Source: Opeltia flavorubescens
Lineage: Eukaryota > Ascomycota > Lecanoromycetes > Teloschistales > Teloschistaceae
DNA length: 64,000 nt
Assembly (NCBI GenBank): GCA_000442125.1
Contig: KE546972.1
Coordinates: forward strand, 1,138,022-1,202,021
Direction: 5' to 3'
Shown here one piece after another: positions 1-11,950 of the stretch; positions within the stretch are counted from its first letter, which is position 1; every line of letters starts with the position of its first letter. The notes under the pieces are model-generated. The model did not search any database, had not been told where the DNA came from, and worked only from the letters and a program-made list of their open reading frames with translations. The translations under genes were made by a program, and so were the position numbers.

Positions 1-3000
1 AAAAGCGATAAATTTTTATATTAATCTGATTAGGTCGAGTTCAAATTAAATTTAACCTAAATCTAGATTATTTATTATCTAATATAATATATATAGGTTT
101 ATAAATAATATTATATCTTATTTTATTCTATTTTTTCTATTTATTTATTTAATAATTTATTTATATACTTTTTAAATAAGCGATAATATAATTATAATAG
201 TTATTATTTTAAAAATTTTATAAGGAATACTATAATATTCCTATATTAATAGGTATTTTTTATAATCTATTTATTTGAATATATTTATTAAATAGGCTTT
301 ATAAATATTATTATTATTATTCTAGCGAGATTTATATTTATATCTATTATATTTACTATTTCAAATAGGCCGTTAATATTTTTATTAGATTTTAAATATT
401 TATTATCGTCTATATAGAAAATCGATTATATAAATTTTTAATTTCGTTATATCCTAAAATATCTTAAAAATTTAATAATTTAATTTTCTTTTTTTTATAT
501 ACTATATCTTAAGTATTGATAGTATTTTTAATTATTTAATAGTAAAGATCTATTATTATAAATTTAATATACGCTATTAAAAAAAATTTAATTTATTCAA
601 TAAAATATAATAAATACTAGCGCTTTTAAATATTTCTATATAATTTAAAGTACGGCCTTTAATATTAGTAATTTCCATATATTATTCTATTTATTATTTA
701 AAATATATTTATATTCTATCGCGTTAATAGATTGATTGATAAACTTTATTTTTATTATTAAACTTATTTATCGATAATCTTTATATATTAAATCCGTTTT
801 TATTAAAAAAAAGAGTACTATATAATTATAATATTCTATTATTTAATACTCTAAAAGGATTTTTTATAGTAATTTTTATTAAACGATTTAAATAATTTTA
901 AATAAATAAAGCTATTAATATTATTTAATTCTAATATTATTACTATTATTCTAGATCTTTTAATATTATATATTACTATTTTTTTAATATAATTAAATAC
1001 CTTTTTTTATTTTAAGAGAAAATTAATCTATTTTTTCTAGATATAAAATTTTTATAATTTAATAAAGTTTAAATTAAATTATTTAAAATTTTTATCTTTA
1101 TAAATTAAAAATTTAGATAACGCTATTTTAAAATTGTTTAAAAACGTTTTTATTCTTTTAACCTTATTATTTCTAATTATAAAGCTTACTACTACTAATA
1201 ATATTTTAAACTAAAATTAATATAAATAATAATTTACGTTATTTTATATTTTATTATATAAAAGAATTATTACCGCTATTAAGTTCTTTAAATTAAAATA
1301 TATTATTATATCTAATAAAAGAAGTATTTAAATAGGTATATTTAATTTATTTGTTTTTATTATTTATAAGAAACTCTATAGTTTTTTATCTAAAATAATA
1401 ATTTTATAATCTTCGTCAATAATAGCTAGTCTAGTATAAAAATAAACGATAAATTAGATTTTTTTATCTTTTTTTTATCCCTTTAAAATTTATAAATATA
1501 TTTAACTATAAATTTCTTTTTAATTTTTATCTAACCTAATTATACTATAATTATCCATTATATTCTACTTTTAAATTATAAAATCCCCTATATAGCTAAA
1601 TATACGGCTTTTTTAATTTTTAAAGATTATTTATTAAAATCGTTTTTATCTACTATAGTTTATATTCCTTTAATATCCGCTATTAATATTTTAGAATATC
1701 TATTTAGAATATTAATATATATAATTACTAACTTTATATCTAAAACTTTTTAATTAATAATTTAAAAGACTTTATTTATTTATTACTAGACTATTTAAAA
1801 AAAAAGTATATAAAATAAAATAAATCTATTTTTAAAATAATAATTATAAAAAGCTAAATTTAAATAATAGGAATATTTAATAAAAAACTTTAATTAGTAT
1901 TAGTTTTTCTTTAAAATATTATAGCTATAATATTTTTAATTAGATTTTAAATTTAATTATTTAGTATTAATTTTTTTTTAATAAAATTATAATAGCTACC
2001 TCGCTTTAATTACTACTACTAAAATTTAATTTATAAATAATAATATATTAATAATAGAATATTCGATTAAAATTAAATTATATTATTTTATTTAAATCTA
2101 GTTTATTATTAATTAACGCGCTATAAAAAAAGTTTTTTTTTAATATCGCGTTAATATAAATTAGACGATTAATATATTACTAATATTTTTTCAGTTTTAT
2201 ATATAAGAATAGATAAATTTTATTATATTTTAATTCTAATAGCTATATATTTTTAATAATAAATATAATTTAGTTTAAATTATCTATATATTTATATATT
2301 TAACGTTTATAATCCCCTAGAATCTAAATCGAAATTAATAGAAGTAGTGTAAAAAGAAAAAAAAATTATTTACTTTTTAACTAGATTCTTTACCTTTTTT
2401 TTTATCTTTTACTAATAATTTGTTATTATAAATATTATTTTTATTATTTTTAGGTTTTTTTAACTAAATTTTATAAATATTATTATCTTAATAACTATTA
2501 ATTAAAAAGGTACTCGCTATAATTTTTCCTTTTTTATAATAATACGCGGAAATTAAAGAATTAATAATACTATTTTTTTTATCTTTATTATTAAACTTAA
2601 ATCGCTATTTTTTATCAAAAAAACCTCGACCTTTATAAAAATTTATAAAAGCTAGCCGTTAAAATATAAAATATAATTACCTAGAAATAAATTAACTATT
2701 TAATAAAATATTTTTTAAACTATTACTCCATATATTAATAAAGCTGGACTTCGAGTTATTAATATATGTTTTTTATAAAGCGAGCTTTAAATTATTAGTA
2801 TATACTTTTTATAAACTAAATTCTAAATTATTAATATATAATTTTTATAAATAGATCTTTTTTTTATTAATATATAACTTTTATTTACTAAATTAAATAA
2901 TTCGATTTAGTAAAAAATTATTCTTATTTTTATAATATAAAAATAAAAATTCTTTATTTTATAAATTATTAAATTTTAAAATCTTTTAATTAACGGTCTA

Positions 3001-3326
3001 AACTTTTATTAATAATAGTTATAATATTAATATTATTAGCTATAATAATTTTATAGGTTTAAATAGATAAAATTAAATATATATTAATATTTTAAATTTA
3101 AATATAAATAAGGATCCATAATATATTATACTATATATAGTATATAATTTCATTTATTAGGTTATTATTATCTAATATTATAACTATTATTTAATATTTA
3201 ATAAAATACTATAGCGAAATATTAATAATAAAAAAGCCGAATAAAAATTTCCTTTATATTTATATTTAAAACTAATAAGAATCAATATTATTAAAATATA
3301 AAGTTACTAGTATTTAAATATATAAA
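1..3326. repeat. Unit H, copy 1, left part (unrecognised repeat)
   Basis: This stretch matches about 12.0-15.11 kb in the same orientation and order. Examples are the block around 351-420 against 12235-12300, the block around 2743-2800 against 14703-14760, and the end around 3105-3135 against 15078-15105. Read on the minus strand, both copies give alignable ghost peptides, for example around 1300-1480 and 13190-13390, so a minus-strand gene probably once lay here. I do not recognise the family. The copy begins before the window. On the right it is cut at 3326 by element G and resumes at 11226. Confidence 0.65.
3322..3326. repeat. Target-site duplication of element G, left
   Basis: ATAAA directly precedes the left LTR of G, and the same five bases follow the right LTR at 11221-11225. 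This fixes both element ends. Confidence 0.85.
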
Positions 3327-3523
3327 TAGCAGAAATCTCTTGTAGAGAACTAGTAGTAGTAAAAGTTACTTATTTTTTAACTACTGCCAGCTGACTATAT
3401 ACTAGCTCGCTTAGCTTATCGCTATCTAATCGTTATCTACTAGTGCGTATAACCAACGTTGTATATATACTATATATTAATATATATAGTGTATACTAAT
3501 ACAGTTAAAGTAAATTTATAATA
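3327..3523 (-). repeat. G 3' LTR (197 bp)
   Basis: It pairs with 11024-11220 over its full length. The two copies differ at about twenty sites, all transitions. A long imperfect palindrome of alternating TA-rich sequence lies at about 3465-3498 and is kept in the other LTR. Confidence 0.9.
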
Positions 3524-3880
3524 AGTACCGCTAAATAAAAGAGAAATTATAGCGACCTCGCTATTATATCCTATATCCTATATTATATACTATAACCTAT
3601 AAGCCTTTCTCGTATAGCTATAACCTATTTGCTTATAGCGCTATAGAATCTAAGCCTAAATCTATTATGCTATATATATACCGTTTTATATAGTAAAATA
3701 ACCGCTTATTAAGCTTTTTTATAGACCTCCTATATAATTTATATAGCAACTCCGTGTAAACTTATCGAAAAATAGTGAAAGTTTTAACGTTTACTCAACT
3801 GGTTTACTTACGCTAGCCTCGTTAATTTACTTAAATTCTTTAGCTAGTGTTACGGATTTCGCGCTGGTGGATTTCGCGTT
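3524..3880 (-). other. G 3' untranslated region, little mutated
   Basis: This lies between the chromodomain remnant and the 3' LTR of G. It has more mixed base use than its surroundings and still contains CpA and TpG steps, most clearly around 3770-3960. I see no gene in it. Confidence 0.5.
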
Positions 3881-3889
3881 TATAGTCTG

Positions 3890-4020
3890 GGATAAGTTCC
3901 TAAACGTTACTAAGATCCTTTATATAATACTATTAATCGTAGGCCGGACCCTAGCTTTTCTAGTAAACGAGGTATTGAATTATAATATCTCTACCTTATT
4001 ATATAATTTATTTATTAAAA
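3890..4020 (-). pseudogene. G chromodomain remnant
   Basis: On the minus strand the residual reading resembles the QYLVRW-type core of fungal Gypsy chromodomains and is followed by a dense acidic and aromatic stretch. This domain class binds modified histone tails and steers integration. It lies after integrase, as in chromoviruses. The fossil is badly decayed. Confidence 0.55.
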
Positions 4021-4449
4021 AGTCCTTCGATTTTCTATAATTTTTATTCTTCTATATCGCTATCCATTTTAATAGACGCCGGAAAATCAGATTCTAGATA
4101 GTAAAATAGGTCCGTTTAAAGGGGTTTAGACGGTTTTAAATATATAATAGAAAATACTAGATAAATATTCTAATACCTAGAGATATCGAGTCGGTATACT
4201 AAACGCCTAATTCTTTTTATAATTTTAAATAGCTTAATATACTATTATAATAGTTTCGTTTTAATAGGTATTTTAATAATTAGTATAGAATATTTTTTAT
4301 AAAAATATAGTAAAATTTAATTACTAGTTTTAAAAAATATTAATTAATATTTACGATTATAATAATATTTAAATTCTATTTAAATAAAAAAAATTATATT
4401 TATAATTTTAATATATAATATAATATAATTAATTTTAATTTTTTTTAAA

Positions 4450-5000
4450 ATAGTATTAAGAAGATCTAGAATAGCCTTTAGTTTAAACCTATAAGCTATC
4501 TTATTTACTATTTAGTTTCTAGTAGCCGAAGAGATAGAATTATTTAAAATAGCCTATATTCTAAATAAAATAGTAGGCTAAAAACCCGGATTCTTTAATC
4601 TATAGATAAAATATTTAAGCGTAGTTTTAATAGTTTAATTAATTCGTTTTAAAAAATTATTAATTTAAAAATAATACGCGGTTAAATATAATAAATTTAT
4701 ACTAAACTTTTTAAATAGTATAGTCTATAATTTAAATAGAAATTTATAATTATAGTTAAAAATAATAATTTTTAATAAATTTTAATTAGCTATTTAAAGT
4801 CTATTTAATAGTATAGAAATCTATTTTATAATAAAAAAAGTCTTTTTATTAAAAATAAAAATAACTCTTTTAATAAATTTATCTATTATAGATAAAATCG
4901 TATCTAGACTATTAAATATAATAAATATAGCTAGGATAAAGTTAATAGATATTATATAAAATAGTATTATAGGTGAAAAAATTAGCTATAGCGAATTATA
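4450..5000 (-). pseudogene. G integrase core remnant
   Basis: Minus-strand ghost similarity to the DDE integrase core of fungal Gypsy elements. The first-aspartate block, of the kind reading D-T-I-L...D-K-F, is near 4885-4930. The HPQTD-type block followed by ERTNQ is near 4600-4690. Integrase inserts the cDNA into the host chromosome. Order and strand agree with G. The frame has many breaks. Confidence 0.75.
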
Positions 5001-6500
5001 AAATAAATACCTTTTAATCCTTATAATTTTATATTAAAAATAATAATAAAGGTAAAATTTTAATAGTTTTATTAAACTATATATATAATAGTTTATAATA
5101 ATAAAATAGTATATTTTATAGAATTTTAGATATCTTTTACTATATACTATAGTAATAATATTTTTTATTATTTTAAATAAAATATATAATCTTTAAAGTC
5201 TAGTAATATAATTAATATAAAATATAAATTTTAACGTATTATTTTATATAATATTTAAACCTTTATACTTTAATTTAAGTATATTTTATATAGTATTTAA
5301 AGTATAAGATACTACTAGAGGCGTATTATTTTGAATATTTTATACTAGCGGAGCTTGCGGAGTTAGCGGAATAGGAAACGGAATTAATTACGGGGCCGTT
5401 TATTAATTATTATTTTAAGCGTTAGAAATAAGAATCGGCGGATTATAAATTTAACTTTAATTATTTAAAGTATTTTAAGCGTTATTTTATATAAAGTTTT
5501 CAACTTTATATTCCGATTTAAATATATTTTATATAGTATTTTAAATATAGACCGTTAAATTTGAATAATCTATTATAGTACTACCGCGTATAAAAGAAAT
5601 TTTAAAAGCGTCCTTACCTAATATATTATTTTTATTAAACTACTAGGATGTTTTTTTCTATTAAAGATTATTTTAATAGCCTATAATAATTTTTTTATAA
5701 AAAAAGTTGCTTATTTAAACAAACGCCGAAATAAAATTAACGTATATAATATAAAATTTATTAAGTTTACTATAATCCTAGCTATTAAAAAGTAGGTTAA
5801 AATTTAAACTAGCCAGCTTTAATAATATATCGGAAATAATATACTTTTTTTCTAGTTTATATCAAATTTTTAAGTTAAATTAACGTAAATATTAACTAGT
5901 ACGGATATATTTAATATTAGTTTTTAAAGTAAATATTAAACTTATAATTAATATCCTTTCAATAATATTATAGATAGCTGAATAATTAGTTTAAATAATA
6001 ATAGTATACTTAAATAATTTAATTAAATATCGAATTTTTTTTAATATTTAAATAAAACCTGCGATTTCAAGTTTTATAAACTAATAATTTATTTCCGCGG
6101 TAGTAAATAAACGCGATAGAAATAATATTAGCTATATAACTATTTTTATAAACTATTTATCTATTAATATAATAGTACTAGGCCTGATATAAAATATTAT
6201 AGTACTAAAACTACATTCCTTTAAAATATTTAAGTTAATCTATATTATTTTATTAAGGTTAAAATATTTTAGGATAGTAGGCTTTAATAAAGCCTCCTAG
6301 AATAATAAAAACGACGTTTTTTATATAGAATTTAGTGGATCTAGATAACGTTTAAAGCTGTAGTTTCTACGATTTATACTAGATTTTAGTATATTTTTAA
6401 ATATAAATATTTTTAAATTTTATAAAGATCAAGCTAGCTATATATAAAAATAAATATATTAACGAAAATATTTTATAAAATTTAGATAGTATTTAAGTTT
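5000..6500 (-). pseudogene. G RNase H / connection region, decayed
   Basis: This stretch lies between the reverse transcriptase and integrase remnants of G and should hold RNase H and the integrase zinc-binding region by family order. I cannot place motifs with confidence. It includes a short triplicated 9-bp motif beginning GCGGAG at 5347-5372. Confidence 0.4.
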
Positions 6501-7570
6501 ACTATATATTTTTAGATATTAAATTTAAAAAATTATTATAAGTTTATCTTTACCTATTATTAAACTAAAAGAATTAATTCTTTAATCTAATAATTTAACG
6601 TTAGAATAGTTTAAAAAGACCTTTTTAAAGGAGATTAAAACGTTTTTATTTATTAATAAGCGGAAAAGCTCTTTTAAATTAGATAAATATTTTTTAAAAG
6701 ACCGAGCTTTTAATACGATATTGTTAATATATATATAGGAATACTTTAAATACTTTAAAATACTATTAGTTTATTATTAGATATATACTATTAAATTTAT
6801 ATAACCTATAATAAGTATTAAAAACGTTTTCTAGCTTTTATAAATTACTATAATAAGTATATATTTACTAGTTAGATAAATATAGTATTAGTAGAAAAAA
6901 CTAGTTATATTTAATATAGTAATATAGGTATAGCCTTTTAATAATAATATAATTTCGAATTATAAAGGTATAGTATAAACGTCGCGGATAAGTATTTTAT
7001 TAAAATCTCTTATATTAATAATTGCTTTTTTTTTTAACTCCTTCTAAACTATAAAAATAAGGAAGAAGAAACGAATTAAATTAGTTATTTATTTTATATA
7101 GTTAAGTCTATATATTTTATTAAATATATCGTTAATAATTTTTCAGTCTTTAATATTAATAAGGTAGATTTTAGATTTATATTTAAATAAATTTTATTAA
7201 TTATTTTTAAACGATAATTCTATTTATTTATCTTTAGAAATATTAATAAACTTTTTATCGACTTATAGTATAGAAAATTCTATAATAAGTTTAGATAGTA
7301 CGTTCCGCTATTTTATATTATTAAATATTATTATTTTATTAAATAATTTTTATTTTAATTATAATAAATTAATTTTTTTTTATAAGAATTTACTTTATTA
7401 AATTTAAATAGGTATATCGTTTTATATATATTTTTAATAGGGTTCTCGATAGGTAATAGGTTATTTATAGCTAAATTTATATAGAAAACGTTTATTAGAA
7501 TATTTAAAAATAGTAATTTTTTAAATATTTTTAGTATATATATAGCTAGTTCCTTAAACACGTTATATAG
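6500..7570 (-). pseudogene. G reverse transcriptase remnant
   Basis: Minus-strand ghost reading gives a Gypsy reverse transcriptase. The catalytic YxDD-type box lies at about 6714-6735 and is followed by a block like the fungal SxKKS...LGYPSVxLLGQ segment. The longest open stretch, 7355-7561, is the amino-terminal part of this domain and not an independent gene. The enzyme would copy element RNA into DNA. The frame is broken many times. Confidence 0.8.
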
Positions 7571-7819
7571 AAAATAATTATTATAGGCGATATTCGAAAT
7601 TATACCGAGATTGAGTTTTATCGGTATATATATATTTTAATTTATTTTATTACGGGTTAAAATATATATAATTTTACTATCTATAATATAAATAAATAGA
7701 GCTATATTTATTTCGGTAGATTTAAAGAATAAATTTTTATTTATAAGCAAGCCTTTTATTAAAACTAGTATTATAACTTTTAATATAGCAGGTATTAAAG
7801 TACGCTAGGTTATTTTAAT

Positions 7820-8080
7820 TTTAAAAGCTAAAAAAGGTGTTCTTATTATAGTAATAAGAATAATAGCGTTTTTATAGTTATTAATAGTAGCTTTTTAACT
7901 TATTAAATAAAAAAATATTTTTTCCAGGATTATAATATTATTTCCTATTAAGATATTAGCTTTAAGGTTATCTATAATATAGAGTTCTCTCTTAATATAA
8001 ATAAGAATTTAGGTACCGTCGCTTATTATAATAGAAAAATAGATCGTTTAAATAATATATTCCTTTATTTTATATAAATC
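7820..8080 (-). pseudogene. G aspartic protease region remnant
   Basis: The minus-strand reading around here resembles the ANxLIGNDIxGPE block seen near the protease/RT junction of several fungal Gypsy polyproteins. It lies upstream of RT in the element, as expected. The protease would cleave Gag-Pol. It is decayed. Confidence 0.6.
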
Positions 8081-8099
8081 TGTACTAAAGTCTTTTATA

Positions 8100-10600
8100 G
8101 TTAAAGGTTATACTATAGTAAAAATTTTATAATTAGATAATATTTTTTTAAAAAATTCTTTATTTATTATAATAAATCTATAACCTAAATCTAAATAAAT
8201 AGATTCTTTAAGCCTATCTAGATATATTTTAACAGGCGTTTTAACATAGCTATAAATATAAAATCTATAATTAAAGTTAATATCGTCCTTTTTAGCTATA
8301 GATTTAATAATTTTAATTAGAGGTATAAATATAACAACTATCGTATATATAGAAATAAGCGTTTTTTATTTATTTTATATATTATAACCCGTATATAAAT
8401 AAATATAGAGCCTATTTTTAGATATAAATAAGCTATAATATTTATTATATTTAATTATTAGAGCCGCTGTACTTATAAAACCAGTAAAGAACTGATTATT
8501 AAATCCCGATTTTTAATAATTATATAGATCGTTATTTAATAATTTCTAGTATATATTTAAATTATCCTTCTATAATTATCTATTACCTTTATTAAAATAA
8601 AGTATATAGTCTAGGTGGTTATAGGAAACTTCCTTTATTAGCGTAATATTTTTATTATTTTCTTCGTGAAAATCCTTTATAGATATATAAAACGCAGTTA
8701 CTTTAGGATATTATTATTACTAATTATTATTCCTGCTATAGCCACGGTTTTAATTTTACTTCTAAACGAAATTTTAATACTTTTAACTTTAAAAGTTTGG
8801 TTAATTTATAAAAGGATACTAATTTTGGATAGGTTTTTAAAAAGCTAGTAATATAAATTATTTTTACCTAGGCGGATTTTGGGTATAGAATAAACGTTAA
8901 GTGTTTTACTGCCTGTTTTAGTAAAAATTTTAAGCGTTTAAATAAATATTTAGATATATATTTTAAATTAAATTTTAAATTTAACTTTAAAGTCGATATA
9001 TATTCTAAAAGATATTTAAATAAATAGGGTTCTAAAAGTATTACTATTAAAGTATAAATAACTACCTAAATTATTACTAATTTTACGGAATTTAACAAAA
9101 AAATTAACGAAATTAACTATTTAAAAGGGAAACTTTCGGATATTTATTAAAATTATTAGGCCGAGGTAAAATATTTCTTTAAAGCCTATTAAAAGAAGAA
9201 GAATTTAGTATTTTTTAACGCTTAATATAATATATATTAAACTATAGATCTTTTTTTAATTTAAATGTAGAAATAAACTAAAAAACTAATATATTTTCGC
9301 TTAATAAATCGATAAAAATATAAAGTTTAGGTATAATACCTTAATATACGAAGATTAATTAATTATAAACATCTAAAATATTAATAGATTTAACGTATTT
9401 AACGATAGATTAGATATAACTAGCTGGTTTTTTTTAAAAATATATATTTTAAATAGTATATTTTTTAATTATAAATTTATTAAAAATAATATTAAAAGAT
9501 TTTTTAAAGCGTTTTATTAAATAATTTAACTATTTTTTTCTACTATTCTTATTACTCTTTAACCTAATTTTTTTAATATTTAATAGTTTTATTATATATT
9601 ATATAAAAGCTATACTTTATAAGTAAATATTTAGGTTAGTTTTTACTATAATAGCGGATTTTATTATAATTAAATCCTTAACCCTTTTAATAAAAAGATA
9701 AATATTTTTATAATAGATATCTTTACTTATTATAATAATATTACTTTTATTATAGTATTTATTTAACAATAAATTAAAGTAATCGAGATTTAAAATATTT
9801 TAATTATTACTTTATAAGCCGCTAGGAGGTCCTAGTAGACTTTAAAGTCCTTAAAGCCCAGATTATCCATTATTTCGACTAACTAGGATAGTTAAAATTA
9901 TACGATTAATTATACGTTATAATATAACTTTATTTATATTAAAAAACTAAAGTAGATTTTATAGATTTTAGTTGGAATTATTATTCTAAATCGATAGTAA
10001 TAAACGATTTTTATTTAAAATAGGTAGTGGATAACCGAAAACAATAGTTTTAACCGACGTTTATAACGTAGTTTTTCTCTTTTACTAGATTAAAAAATTA
10101 TTTTTTTAACGTTTTAACGCTAAAGATAATAATATAGACTATAATTTAATATTTATAAACTATTAAATAATAGGATATTATCGGAAATTTTAAATATTAG
10201 CAGCTAAACTTTTAATAGCTTTTCTAAATAATAGTATTTTTATAGTCTAGCGGAATAGATAATAAGGCTTACTTTTAAATTAGATTCGAGATTTTAAATA
10301 TTTATAGTTAATAGAGTTTAATAAATTTTAAAATAGTATTTATAAATATAAAGAATTATTAATAATATAATTAATAGTATAACCAATATTTATAGATATA
10401 TTTTTATAATAAGCACCTTTATTTACTTTAATATATTTAGTTAAATAATAGGCTAATATAATAAAGTTCTTAGGAAGTTCAGTAGTAGGATTAATAGCTA
10501 GTTTTAAAATATTTATAAGCCAGACCGAGGCTTTAGAAAAAAGTTATTAAAATAAACGATTTTATCATTTTAACGAGTAGATTTAAACGTTAAAATAGTT
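8100..10600 (-). pseudogene. G gag region, decayed
   Basis: By position this is the gag portion of G, between the leader and the protease. I could not recognise a capsid fold or zinc knuckle with confidence. A 60-codon open stretch on the plus strand at 8666-8848 lies opposite it and is taken as chance. Confidence 0.45.
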
Positions 10601-11023
10601 AAAATAAGTACTAATAACTATAATAGCCAGGCGAGAGTGTAAAGAAAGAATAAATAAGTAAAAGAAAAATCGCTTAAAGCTTTAAGAAAATATAGGTCGC
10701 AGCTGCTTGAGCTACCCCGCTTAAAAGCCTTAAATATATATATACTAAAGAGTAATTAATAGCGAGCGAAAAGAATAAGTGGTTTTTAGTATAAAACAAT
10801 CGTTTGATTAAATGGTTTAGATTCTTTTTTATAGAATTTATATATATTTTACTAATAAAAGCTATAAAAGAGGCTTGTAAAAGTGCAATCTCCTATATAA
10901 AAACAAGCGGAAAATAAAGGACTGATAGTACTATAAAGAGCTGGTATAATAAGTACTAGTAGATCGTTTTTTCTTCGGTGCAAACAAATATAGTAAAAGA
11001 AAAAAGGATTAATTACTACTATT
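10600..11023 (-). other. G 5' leader and primer-binding position
   Basis: Leader of G on the minus strand, next to its 5' LTR. It keeps more CpA and TpG than the coding part. Directly inside the LTR the minus strand reads AATAGTAGTAATTAA (11009-11023). The same 15 bases hold this place in elements D, B and B'. Confidence 0.65.
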
Positions 11024-11220
11024 TAGTAGAAATCTTTTACAGAGAACTAGTAGTAGTAAAGGTTGCTTATTTTCTAACTACTACTAGCTGACTATATGCT
11101 AGCTCGTTTAGCTTATCGCTATCTAATCGTTATCTACTAGTGCGTATAACCAACGTTGTGTATATACTGTATATTGATATATATAGTATATACTGATACA
11201 GCCAAAGCAAATTTATAACA
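11024..11220 (-). repeat. G 5' LTR (197 bp)
   Basis: Partner of 3327-3523 with the same length. On the minus strand this is the upstream LTR and would have held the promoter. ATAAA follows it at 11221-11225. Confidence 0.9.
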
Positions 11221-11225
11221 ATAAA

Positions 11226-11950
11226 ACTCGTTTTATTATAATAAAAAAGCTATTTATATAAATATTTTTTAATAGTTTAAATTGAAAACCTATATTATTT
11301 ATATTAAATAACCCGGGTCGGATTTTTAAATTTTAGAAAACCTTTTAATATTAAATTTATTATAAAATTAAATTTTAATTCTATTTATAGCTTTTACTCT
11401 TATTATTTTAAATAAACTTTTATTTTTTTTAAATACTTTATTATATAAACTTTTTTAAAAAACTCGAGTTTTTATTTTATTAAAAATCTATTTTAGTTTA
11501 CTATATTTAATTATAGAATATATATTTTTATAAAATTTATATAACTAGTTTAATAACTTAATTAGTCTATTAATATAATCGAACTTTTTATATAAAATAA
11601 TTATTAATATTATTAAATTATAAATAGCTAGTAATCTAGAATAAAAAAATTAGATTATTAATTAAAATTTAAGTATTAAACTTTATAAAAATTAAGGTAA
11701 AACCAGATTTTACTAATTTTTAGTTTAGATTTAGCTAAAATTTAGATTAAATATTAACTTTTTTTTAATTTAAATTACGCTAAAATATAAATAAATTAGG
11801 TTTTAGCGCGGTTTTACTTTTATTTAAAAAAATTATAATTATTTATTATTTTTATAAGTAAAAGAATAATATATATAATATTTTATTATTAGCTATTAAG
11901 TTTAAAACTATTTTAATATTTCAAATATTTATTATTTTATTTATTTATTA
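11226..11950. repeat. Unit H, copy 1, right part
   Basis: Continuation of H copy 1 after the G insertion. It aligns with about 16050-16600 of H copy 2; for example 11515-11600 matches about 16180-16265. In both copies the plus strand gives a ghost peptide rich in F, I, K and L, so this half may have been coded in the opposite direction to the left half. I do not recognise the product. The right edge is approximate and runs into the start of copy 2. Confidence 0.6.

Larger units (their letters stand above)
3327..11220 (-). mobile_element. Element G: Ty3/Gypsy chromovirus-type LTR retrotransposon, fossil
   Basis: A 7,894-bp element with two 197-bp LTRs, flanked by ATAAA duplications. The coding order on the minus strand is leader, gag, protease, reverse transcriptase/RNase H, integrase, chromodomain, then the 3' LTR at the low-coordinate end. 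This is the Ty3/Gypsy order, and the terminal chromodomain puts it among chromoviruses. It is complete in layout, but its frames are broken many times by RIP and it looks dead. It sits inside unit H copy 1, so it is younger than that copy. Divergence cannot be turned into years because RIP mutates quickly. Confidence 0.9.

Noticed and set aside
5347-5372. Shared 12-mer GAGCTTGCGGAG in G (near 5347) and B (near 47308) as a regulatory site
   Set aside because: The two copies lie at different places in the two elements and on different functional parts; a short chance match is more likely.
7355-7561. A 68-codon minus-strand open frame as an independent gene
   Set aside because: It is the best-preserved stretch of the G polyprotein just ahead of reverse transcriptase, not a separate gene.
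8666-8848. A 60-codon plus-strand open frame with a hydrophobic product
   Set aside because: It lies opposite the minus-strand coding of element G and has no counterpart in other elements. Hydrophobic I/L-rich readings are what RIP-mutated DNA gives by chance.
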